Shown here: piece by piece, positions 1 to 7,780 of the stretch
How the letters are laid out: every line of letters starts with the position of its first letter
Position numbering within the stretch: position 1 is the stretch's first letter
Assembly (NCBI GenBank): GCA_963593905.1
Contig: CAVBBL010000017.1
Coordinates: 1 to 48,619 of the forward strand
DNA length: 48,619 nucleotides
From: CAG-791 sp963593905
GTDB lineage: Bacteria; Bacillota; Clostridia; Lachnospirales; Lachnospiraceae
Reading direction: 5' to 3'
Translations under genes and position numbers: made by a program
The notes under the pieces: generated by a model
Told to the model about the DNA's origin: nothing
The model's input: only the letters and a program-made list of their open reading frames with translations
Database searches by the model: none

Positions 1-34
1 TTTCCGGGCTTTGTAAGCATTTTCGTAAGAGAAA

Positions 35-430
35 TTATCTCTTGGAGAACTGCGGAGCGCGACGTGCGGCTTTGAGGCCGTACTTCTTTCTCTCCTTCAT
101 ACGAGGATCTCTGGTCAGGAAACCAGCCTTCTTCAGGGCAGGTCTTAAATCAGCATCTGCCTCCAGAAGTGCTCTGGAGATGCCGTGACGGATAGCACCA
201 GCCTGGCCGGTGGTTCCGCCGCCCTTTACCGTGATCATGATATCATACTGATCAGCAGTGCCTGTGAGAACTAAGGGCTGCTTAGCGATAACTTTCAGTG
301 TCTCAAGACCAAAATACTCATCAAAGGGTCTCTTGTTAATAGTGATATTGCCCTTGCCAGGGGTCATGAATACTCTGGCAACAGAGGATTTTCTTCTGCC
401 GGTTCCGTAATAGGTTACTTCCTTAGCCAT
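35..430 (-). CDS. rpsI: 30S ribosomal protein S9
   Basis: S9 sits in the head of the small subunit, and its C-terminal tail reaches the P-site tRNA. The 131-residue product has the normal length. It carries the N-terminal YYGTGRRKSSVARV motif, the GGGTTGQAGAIRHGISRAL core and the basic tail ending QFSKR. The ATG follows a good Shine-Dalgarno (AAAGGAGAT). The gene starts 23 nt after rplM, forming the usual L13-S9 pair. Only 34 nt of sequence follow the stop, so its terminator is not in the window. Confidence 0.99.
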   Translation of the reverse strand: MAKEVTYYGTGRRKSSVARVFMTPGKGNITINKRPFDEYFGLETLKVIAKQPLVLTGTADQYDIMITVKGGGTTGQAGAIRHGISRALLEADADLRPALKKAGFLTRDPRMKERKKYGLKAARRAPQFSKR

Positions 431-453
431 TTTTATCTCCTTTCACTTCGCAA

Positions 454-882
454 TTAAAACGTCAATACTTCAGGCTTCTGTGCTGCATGATTGTGCTCTG
501 CACCTTCATAAACATAGAGCTTGGTGTACATCTGTCTGCCAAGGGGACCGCTGGGAAGCATACCCTTTACTGCCTTCTCGATAACCTTAACCGGTCTGGT
601 TCTGAGCATCTCACGAAGAGTGGTATATTTGCCGCTGCCGACATACTCGGAATGTCTGAAGTAGATCTTCTGATCCAGCTTCTTACCGGTAACAGAAATC
701 TTGCCGGCATTGATAACGATTACATAATCACCTGTATCCAGGAAGGGTGTATAGGTAGGCTTATTCTTGCCGCGAAGAACCTTTGCTACTTCAGAAGCAA
801 GACGGCCAAGAGTCATATCCGTTGCATCTACTACATACCATTTTCTCTCGATTGTAGCAGCACTGGGAATATATGTTTTCAT
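454..882 (-). CDS. rplM: 50S ribosomal protein L13
   Basis: L13 is an early-assembling large-subunit protein. The 142-residue product begins MKTYIPSAATIERKWYVVDA and contains the family stretches LGRLASEVAKVLRGK and GDYVIVINA. The frame is open for 47 codons further upstream, but ATG 882 is chosen because GGAGGATAATC precedes it and the family starts here. The upstream part of the frame is leader RNA. The gene has its own strong promoter and a structured leader, and is cotranscribed with rpsI. Confidence 0.99.
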   Translation of the reverse strand: MKTYIPSAATIERKWYVVDATDMTLGRLASEVAKVLRGKNKPTYTPFLDTGDYVIVINAGKISVTGKKLDQKIYFRHSEYVGSGKYTTLREMLRTRPVKVIEKAVKGMLPSGPLGRQMYTKLYVYEGAEHNHAAQKPEVLTF

Positions 883-990
883 GATTATCCTCCATAGTTC
901 AAATAAACGGTAAAGAGTCTGTGCGATTCGCAGGGGTGTTCGAAGCATCAAAACCGGGGAGTTTGTGCACACATCGACACCGTCGCACTC
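883..990 (-). promoter_or_regulatory. structured 5' leader of rplM-rpsI (candidate L13 leader)
   Basis: About 105 nt lie between the promoter and the rplM start. In RNA sense GUGCGA near the 5' end can pair with UCGCAC about 70 nt later, enclosing GGUGUCGA and UCGAACACC, which can also pair. A basal stem with inner hairpin(s) directly before rplM matches the position of the known Firmicutes L13 autoregulatory leader. The family match is inferred from position and foldability, not from a covariance search. Confidence 0.55.
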
Positions 991-994
991 TGCT

Positions 995-1023
995 ATTATA
1001 CGGCCGGCGCAAATCTCTGTCAA
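995..1023 (-). promoter_or_regulatory. sigma-A promoter of rplM-rpsI
   Basis: A -35 TTGACA (1018-1023) and -10 TATAAT (995-1000) are both consensus and are separated by 17 bp. Transcription would start near 988, giving a leader of about 105 nt. This makes rplM-rpsI independent of the ecf-truA genes upstream. Confidence 0.85.
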
Positions 1024-1161
1024 ATACTTTTTCTGCGGTTTTTAGGGTAATTATCCACCTTGACATGGTATCTGCAGAAGACTTATGCACATCTTCTTAG
1101 GAAACCCCGGATTATAATGTTAATCCCTTTCTCTCGCGGGATTTGCGCTGCGAAGCTGCAA

Positions 1162-1221
1162 ATTCCTTTATAAATTCCTTTATAAATTCCTTTATAAACT
1201 CCTTTATAAATTCCTTTTATT
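1162..1221. repeat. 12-bp tandem repeat
   Basis: The unit ATTCCTTTATAA is repeated about 4.8 times. Three copies are perfect, one carries a single change (ACTCCTTTATAA), and a degenerate end copy follows. It lies in the truA-rplM gap just after the truA stop. No coding sense is apparent. Confidence 0.9.
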
Positions 1222-1249
1222 TACCGGATGTACTAAAGGAAATGCTGAT

Positions 1250-2113
1250 TTAATCATTATTTCCTTTGGTAAGCATGATTTCCCGCTCCGTAGGCTCCAC
1301 AAAGCTGTATTTCACCAATGTAAGCCCTTCCGGCGGTGCGGTAGGTCCTGCCGCCCTTCTGTCACAGGCTTCCAGTATTGCAGGAATACAATCCTCTTCT
1401 CTGGCCCCCCTGCCGATTTCCATCAAAGTTCCTGCGATGATGCGAACCATATTATACAGAAAGCCATTTCCTGAAACACGTATAATGATTTCGCGCGCAT
1501 TTCCTGTCTGTCCGGACACATCTCCTGGCAGTGCTCTCTCCATCACCTCCGCGCCGGTAATAGTGCGTACAGTGGTGGCTGCCTGGGAATAGATGCTGCA
1601 AAAGCTCTTAAAATCGTGGGTGCCGATGAGTTCCCTGGCTGCTTTGTCCATTTTGTCTACTGCAAAAGGCGTATAGCTATAATAGCTATAGAGTCTGTAA
1701 AGGGGGGAAGGAAGGGGCGCATTATAGATTCGATATTCATAAGTCTTCTCCACCGTACAATGCCGAGGATGGAAATCCGGCACCACCTCGCAGGAAGCCT
1801 GTATGCATATATCCTCCGGCAGCCTGGCATTGAGAGCGTAGGAAAATTTATCTCCCGGAATTCTGCTGCAGGTATCAAAGACCACCACGTTGTCCATGGC
1901 ATGCACCCCTGCATCCGTACGGCTTCCGCCGATGAGAACGGCCTCCTCACCAATCAGCGCATTTACTGCCTGCTGCAGCGTTCCTTCCACTGTAGCAATT
2001 CCGCTCTTCTGTGCCTGAAAGCCGGCATAATGTGTGCCATCATAAGCAACATGCAGGAGGATGCGCCGCTGCGCCCCCTCCTGCCTAACAATTTTATCTG
2101 TTTGTTTTTCCAT
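1250..2113 (-). CDS. truA: tRNA pseudouridine(38-40) synthase TruA
   Basis: TruA isomerises uridines 38-40 in the anticodon arm of many tRNAs. The 287-residue product has the catalytic GGSRTDAGVHA motif (aspartate near residue 67), the N-terminal YDGTHYAGFQAQ segment and the C-terminal GFLYNMVRIIAGTLMEIGRG block. The frame is open to 2182, but ATG 2113 has GAGG seven bases upstream and matches the family start; the extra codons come from a dispersed repeat. It follows ecfT, a common Firmicutes arrangement, and probably shares its transcript. Confidence 0.97.
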   Translation of the reverse strand: MEKQTDKIVRQEGAQRRILLHVAYDGTHYAGFQAQKSGIATVEGTLQQAVNALIGEEAVLIGGSRTDAGVHAMDNVVVFDTCSRIPGDKFSYALNARLPEDICIQASCEVVPDFHPRHCTVEKTYEYRIYNAPLPSPLYRLYSYYSYTPFAVDKMDKAARELIGTHDFKSFCSIYSQAATTVRTITGAEVMERALPGDVSGQTGNAREIIIRVSGNGFLYNMVRIIAGTLMEIGRGAREEDCIPAILEACDRRAAGPTAPPEGLTLVKYSFVEPTEREIMLTKGNND

Positions 2114-2212
2114 GATAATCCTCATTTCTGAGCAGCTTTGGCTGCGAAGTGGCAACGAGAATCTGAAATTCTGAGCAACCATACTGCGAGGGACGATGAG
2201 AATTTCAGGCTA
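2114..2212 (-). repeat. dispersed leader repeat, family A (one full copy and one partial copy)
   Basis: Two adjacent copies fill the ecfT-truA gap. In minus-strand sense a copy reads TTCTCGTTGCCACTTCGCAG, then a short GCAGC/GCTGC hairpin, then CTCAGAAATGAGGATTATC, and ends on the truA start codon. The element therefore supplies the Shine-Dalgarno. The upstream copy (about 2168-2210) is shortened. Related copies lie at 4878-4922, 47796-47849 and 48564-48619. Confidence 0.8.
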
Positions 2213-3023
2213 ATCCCAACAGCTGCACACCAATCCGTACACCGATGCAAAGCACCAGATACATCACCAAAATTCCATAAGCCTTATGATCTGCCGATTG
2301 ATACACCAGGGGCTTCATTTTCGTCCGTCCGTCACCGCCTCGGTAGCAACGCGCTTCCATCGCCATAGCCAGGTCATTGGCTCTGCGAAAGGCACCTATA
2401 AAAAGCGGCACCAACAACGGCACCATGCCCTTTACCCTCTTGATGATGCTGCCTGTCTCGAAATCTGCGCACCGAGCCAGCTGCGCTTTTTCGATCTTAT
2501 CTGTCTCTTCCATGAGAATAGGAATAAAACGAAGAGCTATGGACATCATCATAGCGATCTCATGCACCGGCACATGAAGCTTTTTGAGAGGACCCAGCAG
2601 ACTCTCCATGGCATCCGTCAATTGATTGGGGGTAGTAGTCAATGTCATAATCGTGGATCCCATAATCAGGAAGACAAGCCTGATCCCCATCTTGACCGCA
2701 AAGCGAATGCCTTCCTCCGTAATGGTAAAGATCCAGAAATGCGCCAACTCCGTGCCCGGTGTCAGAAGCAGATTAAAAGCCATGGTGATCAGCAAAAGAA
2801 ACATGATGCCCTTTAATCCTCTAACCATGTACCGGAATGGCACATGAGAGAGTTTGATCATGATAAATAAAAAAATCCCGGCAAAAAGATAGCCCACAAA
2901 ACTGTCCACAATAAACAGGGAAACAATATAGGCCAATGTTCCCACCAGCTTTACCCTGGGATCCAGCCGATGCAAAACAGAATCCGTCTGATAATATTGT
3001 CCCAGTGTCATCCCTTTAAACAT
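2205..3023 (-). CDS. ecfT: ECF transporter transmembrane protein EcfT
   Basis: EcfT is the membrane scaffold that couples the two ATPases to vitamin- or metal-binding S components encoded elsewhere. The 272-residue protein opens with the family stretch LGQYYQTDSVLHRLDPRVKL and has several hydrophobic segments. It also carries the ATPase-contacting coupling region with ARCADFE and, later, AMAMEARCYRGG. Its start overlaps the end of ecfA2 by 16 nt, with the Shine-Dalgarno (GGAG) inside ecfA2, so the two are translationally coupled. Confidence 0.97.
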   Translation of the reverse strand: MFKGMTLGQYYQTDSVLHRLDPRVKLVGTLAYIVSLFIVDSFVGYLFAGIFLFIMIKLSHVPFRYMVRGLKGIMFLLLITMAFNLLLTPGTELAHFWIFTITEEGIRFAVKMGIRLVFLIMGSTIMTLTTTPNQLTDAMESLLGPLKKLHVPVHEIAMMMSIALRFIPILMEETDKIEKAQLARCADFETGSIIKRVKGMVPLLVPLFIGAFRRANDLAMAMEARCYRGGDGRTKMKPLVYQSADHKAYGILVMYLVLCIGVRIGVQLLGLA

Positions 3024-3856
3024 TTTATAATCTCCTTGGCCGCTTCCTCTACTGTCAGAGCATCTGTTTTGACAGCCAATCCCTTCTCACGCAGATACTC
3101 CATGATATAGGTCATCTGTGGCGCTGCCAATCCCATTTCCTCCAGTTCCTTCACATGCGTGAAGACCCCTCTGGGTACATCGTCAAAAATCAGGTGTCCA
3201 TGGTTCATCACCATAATCCTGTCCACATATCTAGCCACATCTTCCATGCTGTGAGAAACCAACAGCACCGTCATGCCTCTGTCCTTTTGCATCTGAGAAA
3301 CCATATCCAATATCTCATCTCTGCCCTTAGGATCCAGGCCTGCTGTGGGCTCATCCAGTACCAGCATACGAGGCCGCATAGCCAATACACCGGCAATGGC
3401 CGCTCTGCGTTTTTGTCCTCCGGATAGATCAAAGGGAGACTGCTCCCACATACTCTCAGGCATCTTTACAGCCTGCAGAGCTTCCGCCGCCCTTTCCCTG
3501 CACTCCTGTTCGGACAGACCAAGATTCTTAGGTCCGTACATGACATCTGTCAGAACGTCTGTCTCAAAGAGCTGATGCTCCGGATATTGAAAAACGAGTC
3601 CTACGTTGGCTCGTAGACTCCTTCGGTCATAATTCTCTGCACTGATGTCCTCACCATCAAAATAGACAGTTCCCTCAGATGGCAGCAGCAGTCCGTTCAG
3701 AAGCTGCACAAAGGTGGATTTACCGGATCCCGTATGTCCAATGAGCCCGATAAACTGTCCATCCGGCAGCTCCACATTGATATCCTGCAGTGCCATAACC
3801 TCCATGGCCGTACCGGTCTCATACTGATAGCTGACATTCTCTAATTTAAGTCCCAT
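3008..3856 (-). CDS. ecfA2: ECF transporter ATP-binding protein EcfA2
   Basis: This is the second ATPase of the energy-coupling module. The 282-residue protein has Walker A GHTGSGKST, Q-loop FQYPEHQLFE, signature LSGGQKRR and Walker B LVLDEPTAGLDP. ATG 3856 is preferred over the upstream frame because GGAG lies just upstream and MGLKLENVSYQYE is the family start. The leader before it is almost entirely a dispersed hairpin repeat. It lies between ecfA1 and ecfT, and the order A1-A2-T is standard. Confidence 0.97.
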   Translation of the reverse strand: MGLKLENVSYQYETGTAMEVMALQDINVELPDGQFIGLIGHTGSGKSTFVQLLNGLLLPSEGTVYFDGEDISAENYDRRSLRANVGLVFQYPEHQLFETDVLTDVMYGPKNLGLSEQECRERAAEALQAVKMPESMWEQSPFDLSGGQKRRAAIAGVLAMRPRMLVLDEPTAGLDPKGRDEILDMVSQMQKDRGMTVLLVSHSMEDVARYVDRIMVMNHGHLIFDDVPRGVFTHVKELEEMGLAAPQMTYIMEYLREKGLAVKTDALTVEEAAKEIIKCLKG

Positions 3857-3861
3857 AGCCT

Positions 3862-4007
3862 CTCCATTGTGTCGCAATTTATTGCGACACCACGAGGAGA
3901 ATTTCGCGCAGGCGAATTCTCCGATGTGATCACTTATACAATCCATAAAATGCTATCGAGCATTTTATGGATTTGACCTCCATTGTGTCGCAATTTATTG
4001 CGACACC
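3862..4007 (-). repeat. dispersed leader repeat, family B, with 30-bp direct repeats
   Basis: The ecfA1-ecfA2 gap is a composite of hairpins. A perfect 30-bp direct repeat occurs at 3862-3891 and 3978-4007; each holds an 8-bp GTGTCGCA/TGCGACAC stem. Between them lie a 41-bp core (3891-3931) with a GGAGAATTTCGC/GCGAATTCTCC hairpin and a perfect 14-bp stem at 3941-3972 (ATCCATAAAATGCT and complement). The core is identical at 41394-41434. The repeat ends at the ecfA2 Shine-Dalgarno. Confidence 0.85.
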
Positions 4008-4010
4008 TTT

Positions 4011-4877
4011 TTATTTATCCAGATGCAGCGCCTCTGCCAACTCCTCTTTGGTCAATATTCCTTCCGGAATATCCAGTCCCGCCTTGCGAAGCTCATGCGC
4101 CAGTAAGGTCACCTGCGGTACATCCAGATGCAGTGCCCGCAGCTTGTCTACCTGAGAGAAAACTTCTCTGGGCGTTCCCTGCATGGCTACCTTTCCACCA
4201 TCCATTACAAAGATTTTATCCGCATAGATAGCCTCTTCCATATAGTGTGTGATCAAAAGAATCGTAATCTCCTCTACATCATTGAGCGCTCTGGCCGCCC
4301 GAATTACCTCCTTACGCCCGCTTGGATCCAGCATTGCCGTAGGTTCATCCATAACAATGCATTTAGGGTGCATGGCAATAACCCCTGCAATGGAAACCCT
4401 CTGCTTTTGTCCGCCGGAAAGGCGATTGGGGGATTTCTTGCGGTATTCCCACATCCCCACGGTCTTCAAACTCTCCTCCACGCGCTGCCAGATTTCTTCT
4501 GTAGGTACACCCATGTTCTCCGGGCCGAATCCCACATCCTCTTCCACGACCTGTCCGATGATCTGATTATCCGGATTCTGGAAGATCATACCGGCTTCCT
4601 GACGAATATTCCAAAGATTAGCATCCTCATTGGTGTTCATACCGTCTACCCAGACAGAACCTTCTGTGGGATACAGCAGGGCATTGACATGCTTGGCAAA
4701 GGTGGACTTTCCGGAGCCATTATGCCCCAGAATAGCCACGAAATCTCCCTGTTTGATGTCAATATCCACATCGTCGATGGCGCGAATCGTACCTACTGCA
4801 TTGCCCTCCTCATCCCGCTTGATATACTCATGGATCAAATGCTCTGCCTTAATCATGGATTTCCCTAATATACTCAT
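4011..4877 (-). CDS. ecfA1: ECF transporter ATP-binding protein EcfA1
   Basis: This is the first ATPase of the energy-coupling module that drives uptake by interchangeable S components. The 288-residue product has Walker A GHNGSGKST, Q-loop FQNPDNQIIG, signature LSGGQKQR and Walker B IVMDEPTAMLDP. The frame is open to 4997, but ATG 4877 has GGAGATCAGC directly upstream, supplied by a family A repeat. It heads the ecfA1-ecfA2-ecfT-truA run downstream of the rplQ terminator. Confidence 0.97.
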   Translation of the reverse strand: MSILGKSMIKAEHLIHEYIKRDEEGNAVGTIRAIDDVDIDIKQGDFVAILGHNGSGKSTFAKHVNALLYPTEGSVWVDGMNTNEDANLWNIRQEAGMIFQNPDNQIIGQVVEEDVGFGPENMGVPTEEIWQRVEESLKTVGMWEYRKKSPNRLSGGQKQRVSIAGVIAMHPKCIVMDEPTAMLDPSGRKEVIRAARALNDVEEITILLITHYMEEAIYADKIFVMDGGKVAMQGTPREVFSQVDKLRALHLDVPQVTLLAHELRKAGLDIPEGILTKEELAEALHLDK

Positions 4878-4922
4878 GCTGATCTCCATTTCTGAGCAGC
4901 CTGGCTGCAAACGACAACGTAT
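4878..4922 (-). repeat. dispersed leader repeat, family A
   Basis: In minus-strand sense it reads TTGCAGCCAGGCTGCTCAGA then AATGGAGATCAGC, ending on the ecfA1 start codon. It contains a GCAGCC/GGCTGC hairpin and the Shine-Dalgarno GGAG. It resembles the copies before truA and lrgB and the one at the right window edge. Confidence 0.75.
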
Positions 4923-5019
4923 ATCTTCTTCCAGAGATACCATCGTCGATAACGCTGCAGGAGGTGAATGCTGTCTCAGGTCATTATCTGCTGTCAACCA
5001 TATTTTTATACTGGTTTAC

Positions 5020-5068
5020 ATTCTATCATAACTCTATTGATTGTATACAAAGACGTAAGAAATAACAA
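5020..5068 (-). promoter_or_regulatory. candidate promoters for ecfA1-ecfA2-ecfT-truA
   Basis: Two overlapping candidates are visible. One has -35 TTGTTA (5063-5068), a 17-bp spacer and -10 TACAAT (5040-5045). The other is an extended -10, TGATAGAAT, with its hexamer at 5020-5025. Both lie downstream of the rplQ terminator and upstream of ecfA1. Neither -35 box is strong. Confidence 0.45.
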
Positions 5069-5090
5069 GCCATTCTTTGCTCTGGTCATA

Positions 5091-5160
5091 GCTGTGTTTC
5101 TCTTTTGAAGCTGCGTTTCTCTTTTGAAGCTACGTTTCTCTTTTGAAGCTGCGTCCCTCC
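5091..5160. repeat. 19-bp tandem repeat
   Basis: The unit GCTGCGTTTCTCTTTTGAA is present in three nearly identical copies (5091-5109, 5110-5128, 5129-5147) and a partial fourth. It lies in the rplQ-ecfA1 gap. The rest of this 486-bp gap holds a terminator, promoter candidates and a family A repeat; I see no gene in it. Confidence 0.9.
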
Positions 5161-5212
5161 GTTCCTTTTTTTGAAAAACTTCAGCAATGCTGATCAACAT
5201 CTTGCGCGAACA

Positions 5213-5264
5213 CGAAAAAGCACAGCCCCGTCGACATCTCGACAAAAGCTGTGCTCTCTTTTTA
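5213..5264 (-). terminator. intrinsic terminator after rplQ
   Basis: In RNA sense an AGCACAGC stem pairs with GCUGUGCU, with an additional inner UCGA/UCGA pairing, followed by UUUUUCG. It ends the rpmJ-rpsM-rpsK-rpsD-rpoA-rplQ transcript. The opposite strand also has a T-rich flank, so it may work in both directions. Confidence 0.8.
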
Positions 5265-5363
5265 TATCAGCATTCACTTTGCGCTGTGTCTGAAATGAGA
5301 AATCCTGAAATCAGAACGAAAATCAGAACCCCATCTCATCAAATCAGCTCAAAGGCCTTTCGA

Positions 5364-5900
5364 TTAAACCAGCTCCAGAAGAACGACTAAAGCGCCGTCA
5401 CCCTTTCTCTGGCCAACCTTTACGATACGGGTGTAGCCGCCCTTGCGGTCAGCATACTTTGCGCCGTACTCATCGAAAAGCTTTGCTACCAGGTCGACTT
5501 CCTTGGTGTTCTTCTTACGGCCTGCTGCCTGGGTGGGAACCTCGACAACGGGATACAGAACACGCATAAGCTGTCTTCTTGCATGCAGACGGCTGGGAGC
5601 GTCCTTCTTGATCTCCTTGTCAACGGTATCATAAACAGTAACCTTCTTGCCGTCTACGACTTCCTTGACTCTCTTGCCGTCCTTGTCCTTACGGGCTACC
5701 TTAGCCTGTACGGTAACGGTCTCGAAGTTATCCTTCTCCTTAGCTGCCAGTGCGATCATAGGCTCTACGATCTTCTGAACTTCCTTGGCACGTGCCTCAG
5801 TGGTCATGATCTTGCCATTGTAAAGCAATGCAGTAACCTGGCTGCGAAGAAGTGCTTTTCTTAACTTTGTCTTTTTACCGAGTTTTCTGTACTCTGCCAT
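5364..5900 (-). CDS. rplQ: 50S ribosomal protein L17, long form
   Basis: L17 lies near the exit of the peptide tunnel. The N-terminus MAEYRKLGKKTKLRKALLRS and the C-terminus GGYTRIVKVGQRKGDGA are typical. The product has 178 residues, while many bacterial L17 proteins have about 115-130. The excess is a lysine-rich insertion between about residues 65 and 105 (KDKDGKRVKEVVDGKK region). It is the last gene of its operon and is separated from rpoA by a gap with a duplicated hairpin motif. Confidence 0.97.
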   Translation of the reverse strand: MAEYRKLGKKTKLRKALLRSQVTALLYNGKIMTTEARAKEVQKIVEPMIALAAKEKDNFETVTVQAKVARKDKDGKRVKEVVDGKKVTVYDTVDKEIKKDAPSRLHARRQLMRVLYPVVEVPTQAAGRKKNTKEVDLVAKLFDEYGAKYADRKGGYTRIVKVGQRKGDGALVVLLELV

Positions 5901-5918
5901 GATAATTCTCCTTTTCTT

Positions 5919-6029
5919 GGATGACGCCGGATGCAGCGCCTCTTGGTCTTACCTGCATTCAGGGATGCTGTCATCTGTATGTATGACGGCGATGCGCCCT
6001 TGGACTTACCATCGCCCTGAATGATAACG
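5919..6029 (-). promoter_or_regulatory. duplicated hairpin motif in the rpoA-rplQ gap
   Basis: The 140-nt gap holds two related RNA motifs. In RNA sense both carry GGUAAG, one unpaired base, CCAAG, then a GC-rich segment, inside a stem (GCGAUG/CAUCGC in the first, UGCA/UGCA in the second), and both are followed by CGUCAU. The first is further enclosed by AUUCAGGG/CCCUGAAU. The sequence directly shows the duplication and the pairing. A role in rplQ control is inferred. Confidence 0.6.
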
Positions 6030-6040
6030 GATTTCTCTTT

Positions 6041-7000
6041 TTACAGCTCCTCGCCGGCATTAAGCTGCAGGCCAAGCTCCTTAAGCTTTGCCAGCACCTC
6101 TTCTAAGGACTTACGGCCAAGGTTACGAACCTTCATCATATCCTCAGAAGTCTTATTGCACAGCTCTTCAACTGTATTGATACCTGCTCTCTTTAAGCAA
6201 TTGTAGGAACGAACGGAGAGTTCCAGCTCATCGATGCTCATCTCCAGCACCTTTTCTTTCTGGTCATCTTCCTTCTCTACCATGATCTCTGCGGTCTTTG
6301 CATTCTCGGAAAGATCGATGAAAATGCTCAGATGCTCACTCAATACCTTAGCAGCTAAGCTGACAGCCTCGTCCGGTGCCAGTGTGCCGTTGGTAACTAC
6401 ATCCAGCGTCAGCTTATCAAAGTCAGTCTGCTGTCCTACACGGGTATTCTCCACAGACATATTGACACGCTCTACCGGTGTATAGATAGAATCAATCGGA
6501 ATCACACCGATCTTGGTATCTTCGTTCTTATTCTTATCGGAGCTGACATAGCCTCTGCCCTTCGTGATGGTCAGTTCGATGAAGAGCTTGGTATCCTTGC
6601 CGCTGAGTGTGGCAATTGCCAGATCCGGATTCATGATCTCAATATCCTGGTCTGCCTGAATATCGGAAGCGCGCACAACACCCTCTCCCTCATACTCGAT
6701 GTATGCGGTCTTGGGCTCGTTGGTCTCGCTGTTATTCTTGATTGCGAGGCTCTTGATGTTCATGATGATCTCAGTCACATCCTCTTTGACACCGGGGATG
6801 GAGCTGAACTCATGCTGAACACCGTCAATCTTCACCTGACTTACTGCTGCGCCGGGAAGAGAGGAGAGCATGATTCTTCTAAGGGAATTGCCCAGCGTGA
6901 TGCCGTATCCTCTTTCCAGAGGCTCTACGACAAATTTGCCATATTTCTTATCTTCAGAGATTTCCTTAACCTCAATGTTTGGTCTCTCAAAATCAAACAC
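6041..7000 (-). CDS. rpoA: DNA-directed RNA polymerase subunit alpha
   Basis: Alpha dimerises to nucleate polymerase assembly, and its C-terminal domain contacts UP elements and activators. The 319-residue product shows the NTD stretches YGITLGNSLRRIMLSSLPG and EFSSIPGVKEDVTEI, and the CTD LGRKSLEEVLAKLKELGL. The start is taken as GTG 7000 (MFDFERPNIEV), because GGAGGG lies 8 nt upstream. The in-frame ATG at 7051 lacks a ribosome site and would add 17 atypical residues. It follows rpsD by 84 nt. Confidence 0.98.
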   Translation of the reverse strand: MFDFERPNIEVKEISEDKKYGKFVVEPLERGYGITLGNSLRRIMLSSLPGAAVSQVKIDGVQHEFSSIPGVKEDVTEIIMNIKSLAIKNNSETNEPKTAYIEYEGEGVVRASDIQADQDIEIMNPDLAIATLSGKDTKLFIELTITKGRGYVSSDKNKNEDTKIGVIPIDSIYTPVERVNMSVENTRVGQQTDFDKLTLDVVTNGTLAPDEAVSLAAKVLSEHLSIFIDLSENAKTAEIMVEKEDDQKEKVLEMSIDELELSVRSYNCLKRAGINTVEELCNKTSEDMMKVRNLGRKSLEEVLAKLKELGLQLNAGEEL

Positions 7001-7084
7001 GCTATGTACCCTCCTTCGATTGTCAAGTATATACCGTGCACTGTATTGCAAAGAAACAGTGCACAGCCAGGTTCACCCCAGGGC

Positions 7085-7678
7085 TTACTTGGAATACAAC
7101 TCGACGATAAGCATTTCGTCTACAGGAACATCGATCTGCTCTCTGCGAGGAAGTGCGCTGACAGTACCCTTCAGAGCTTCCTTATCTACATCTACCCACT
7201 CAGGAGTCAATCTGCCGCCGGTAACCTCAGCGATATCCTTAAATCTCTGGATGGATTTGGATTTCTCCTTTACTTCGATCACATCGCCGGCCTTAATCAG
7301 GTAGGAAGGGATGTTGATGCACTTGCCGTTTACCAGGATGTGCTTGTGGTCAACGATCTGTCTTGCTTCTCTTCTGGTTCTTGCAAAGCCCATACGGAAG
7401 ACAACATTGTCCAGACGGGACTCTAACATGGTCATCAGGTTATCACCAGTCATGCCCTTCTGTCTCTCAGCCTTCTCATAGTAGTTATGGAAAGGCTTCT
7501 CCAGAACGCCGTAGATGAACTTAGCCTTCTGCTTCTCACGAAGCTGCATGCCGTACTCGCTCATCTTTCTGCTGCTTCTGATCAGCTGTCTCTTGGACTT
7601 CTTATCATAGCCCAGGAAGGTGGGGTCAAGGTCTAAGGATCTGCATCTCTTTAATACCGGAACTTTATTTACTGCCAT
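7085..7678 (-). CDS. rpsD: 30S ribosomal protein S4
   Basis: S4 is a primary 16S rRNA binder and often the translational repressor of its own operon. The 197-residue protein has the RNA-binding S4 domain around ESRLDNVVFRMGFARTRREA and DHKHILVNGKCINIPS. It lies between rpsK and rpoA, as in many bacteria. There is no N-terminal zinc cysteine cluster, so this is the cysteine-free form. Confidence 0.99.
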   Translation of the reverse strand: MAVNKVPVLKRCRSLDLDPTFLGYDKKSKRQLIRSSRKMSEYGMQLREKQKAKFIYGVLEKPFHNYYEKAERQKGMTGDNLMTMLESRLDNVVFRMGFARTRREARQIVDHKHILVNGKCINIPSYLIKAGDVIEVKEKSKSIQRFKDIAEVTGGRLTPEWVDVDKEALKGTVSALPRREQIDVPVDEMLIVELYSK

Positions 7679-7780
7679 TATAATATCCTTTCTGTCAGGA
7701 TCATATCCTGATATGTTGTTTACAGCGGGCTAACGCCGCGTCTTCATCCAACGTTCACCAAAATAGCTAAAATATGGAAA

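Noticed and set aside
3941..3972. Nine-codon leader peptide (MLDSILWIV) after a GGAGGT in the ecfA1-ecfA2 gap
   Set aside because: The ATG lies in a perfect palindrome and the GGAGGT belongs to the duplicated hairpin repeat; no amino-acid bias suggests attenuation.
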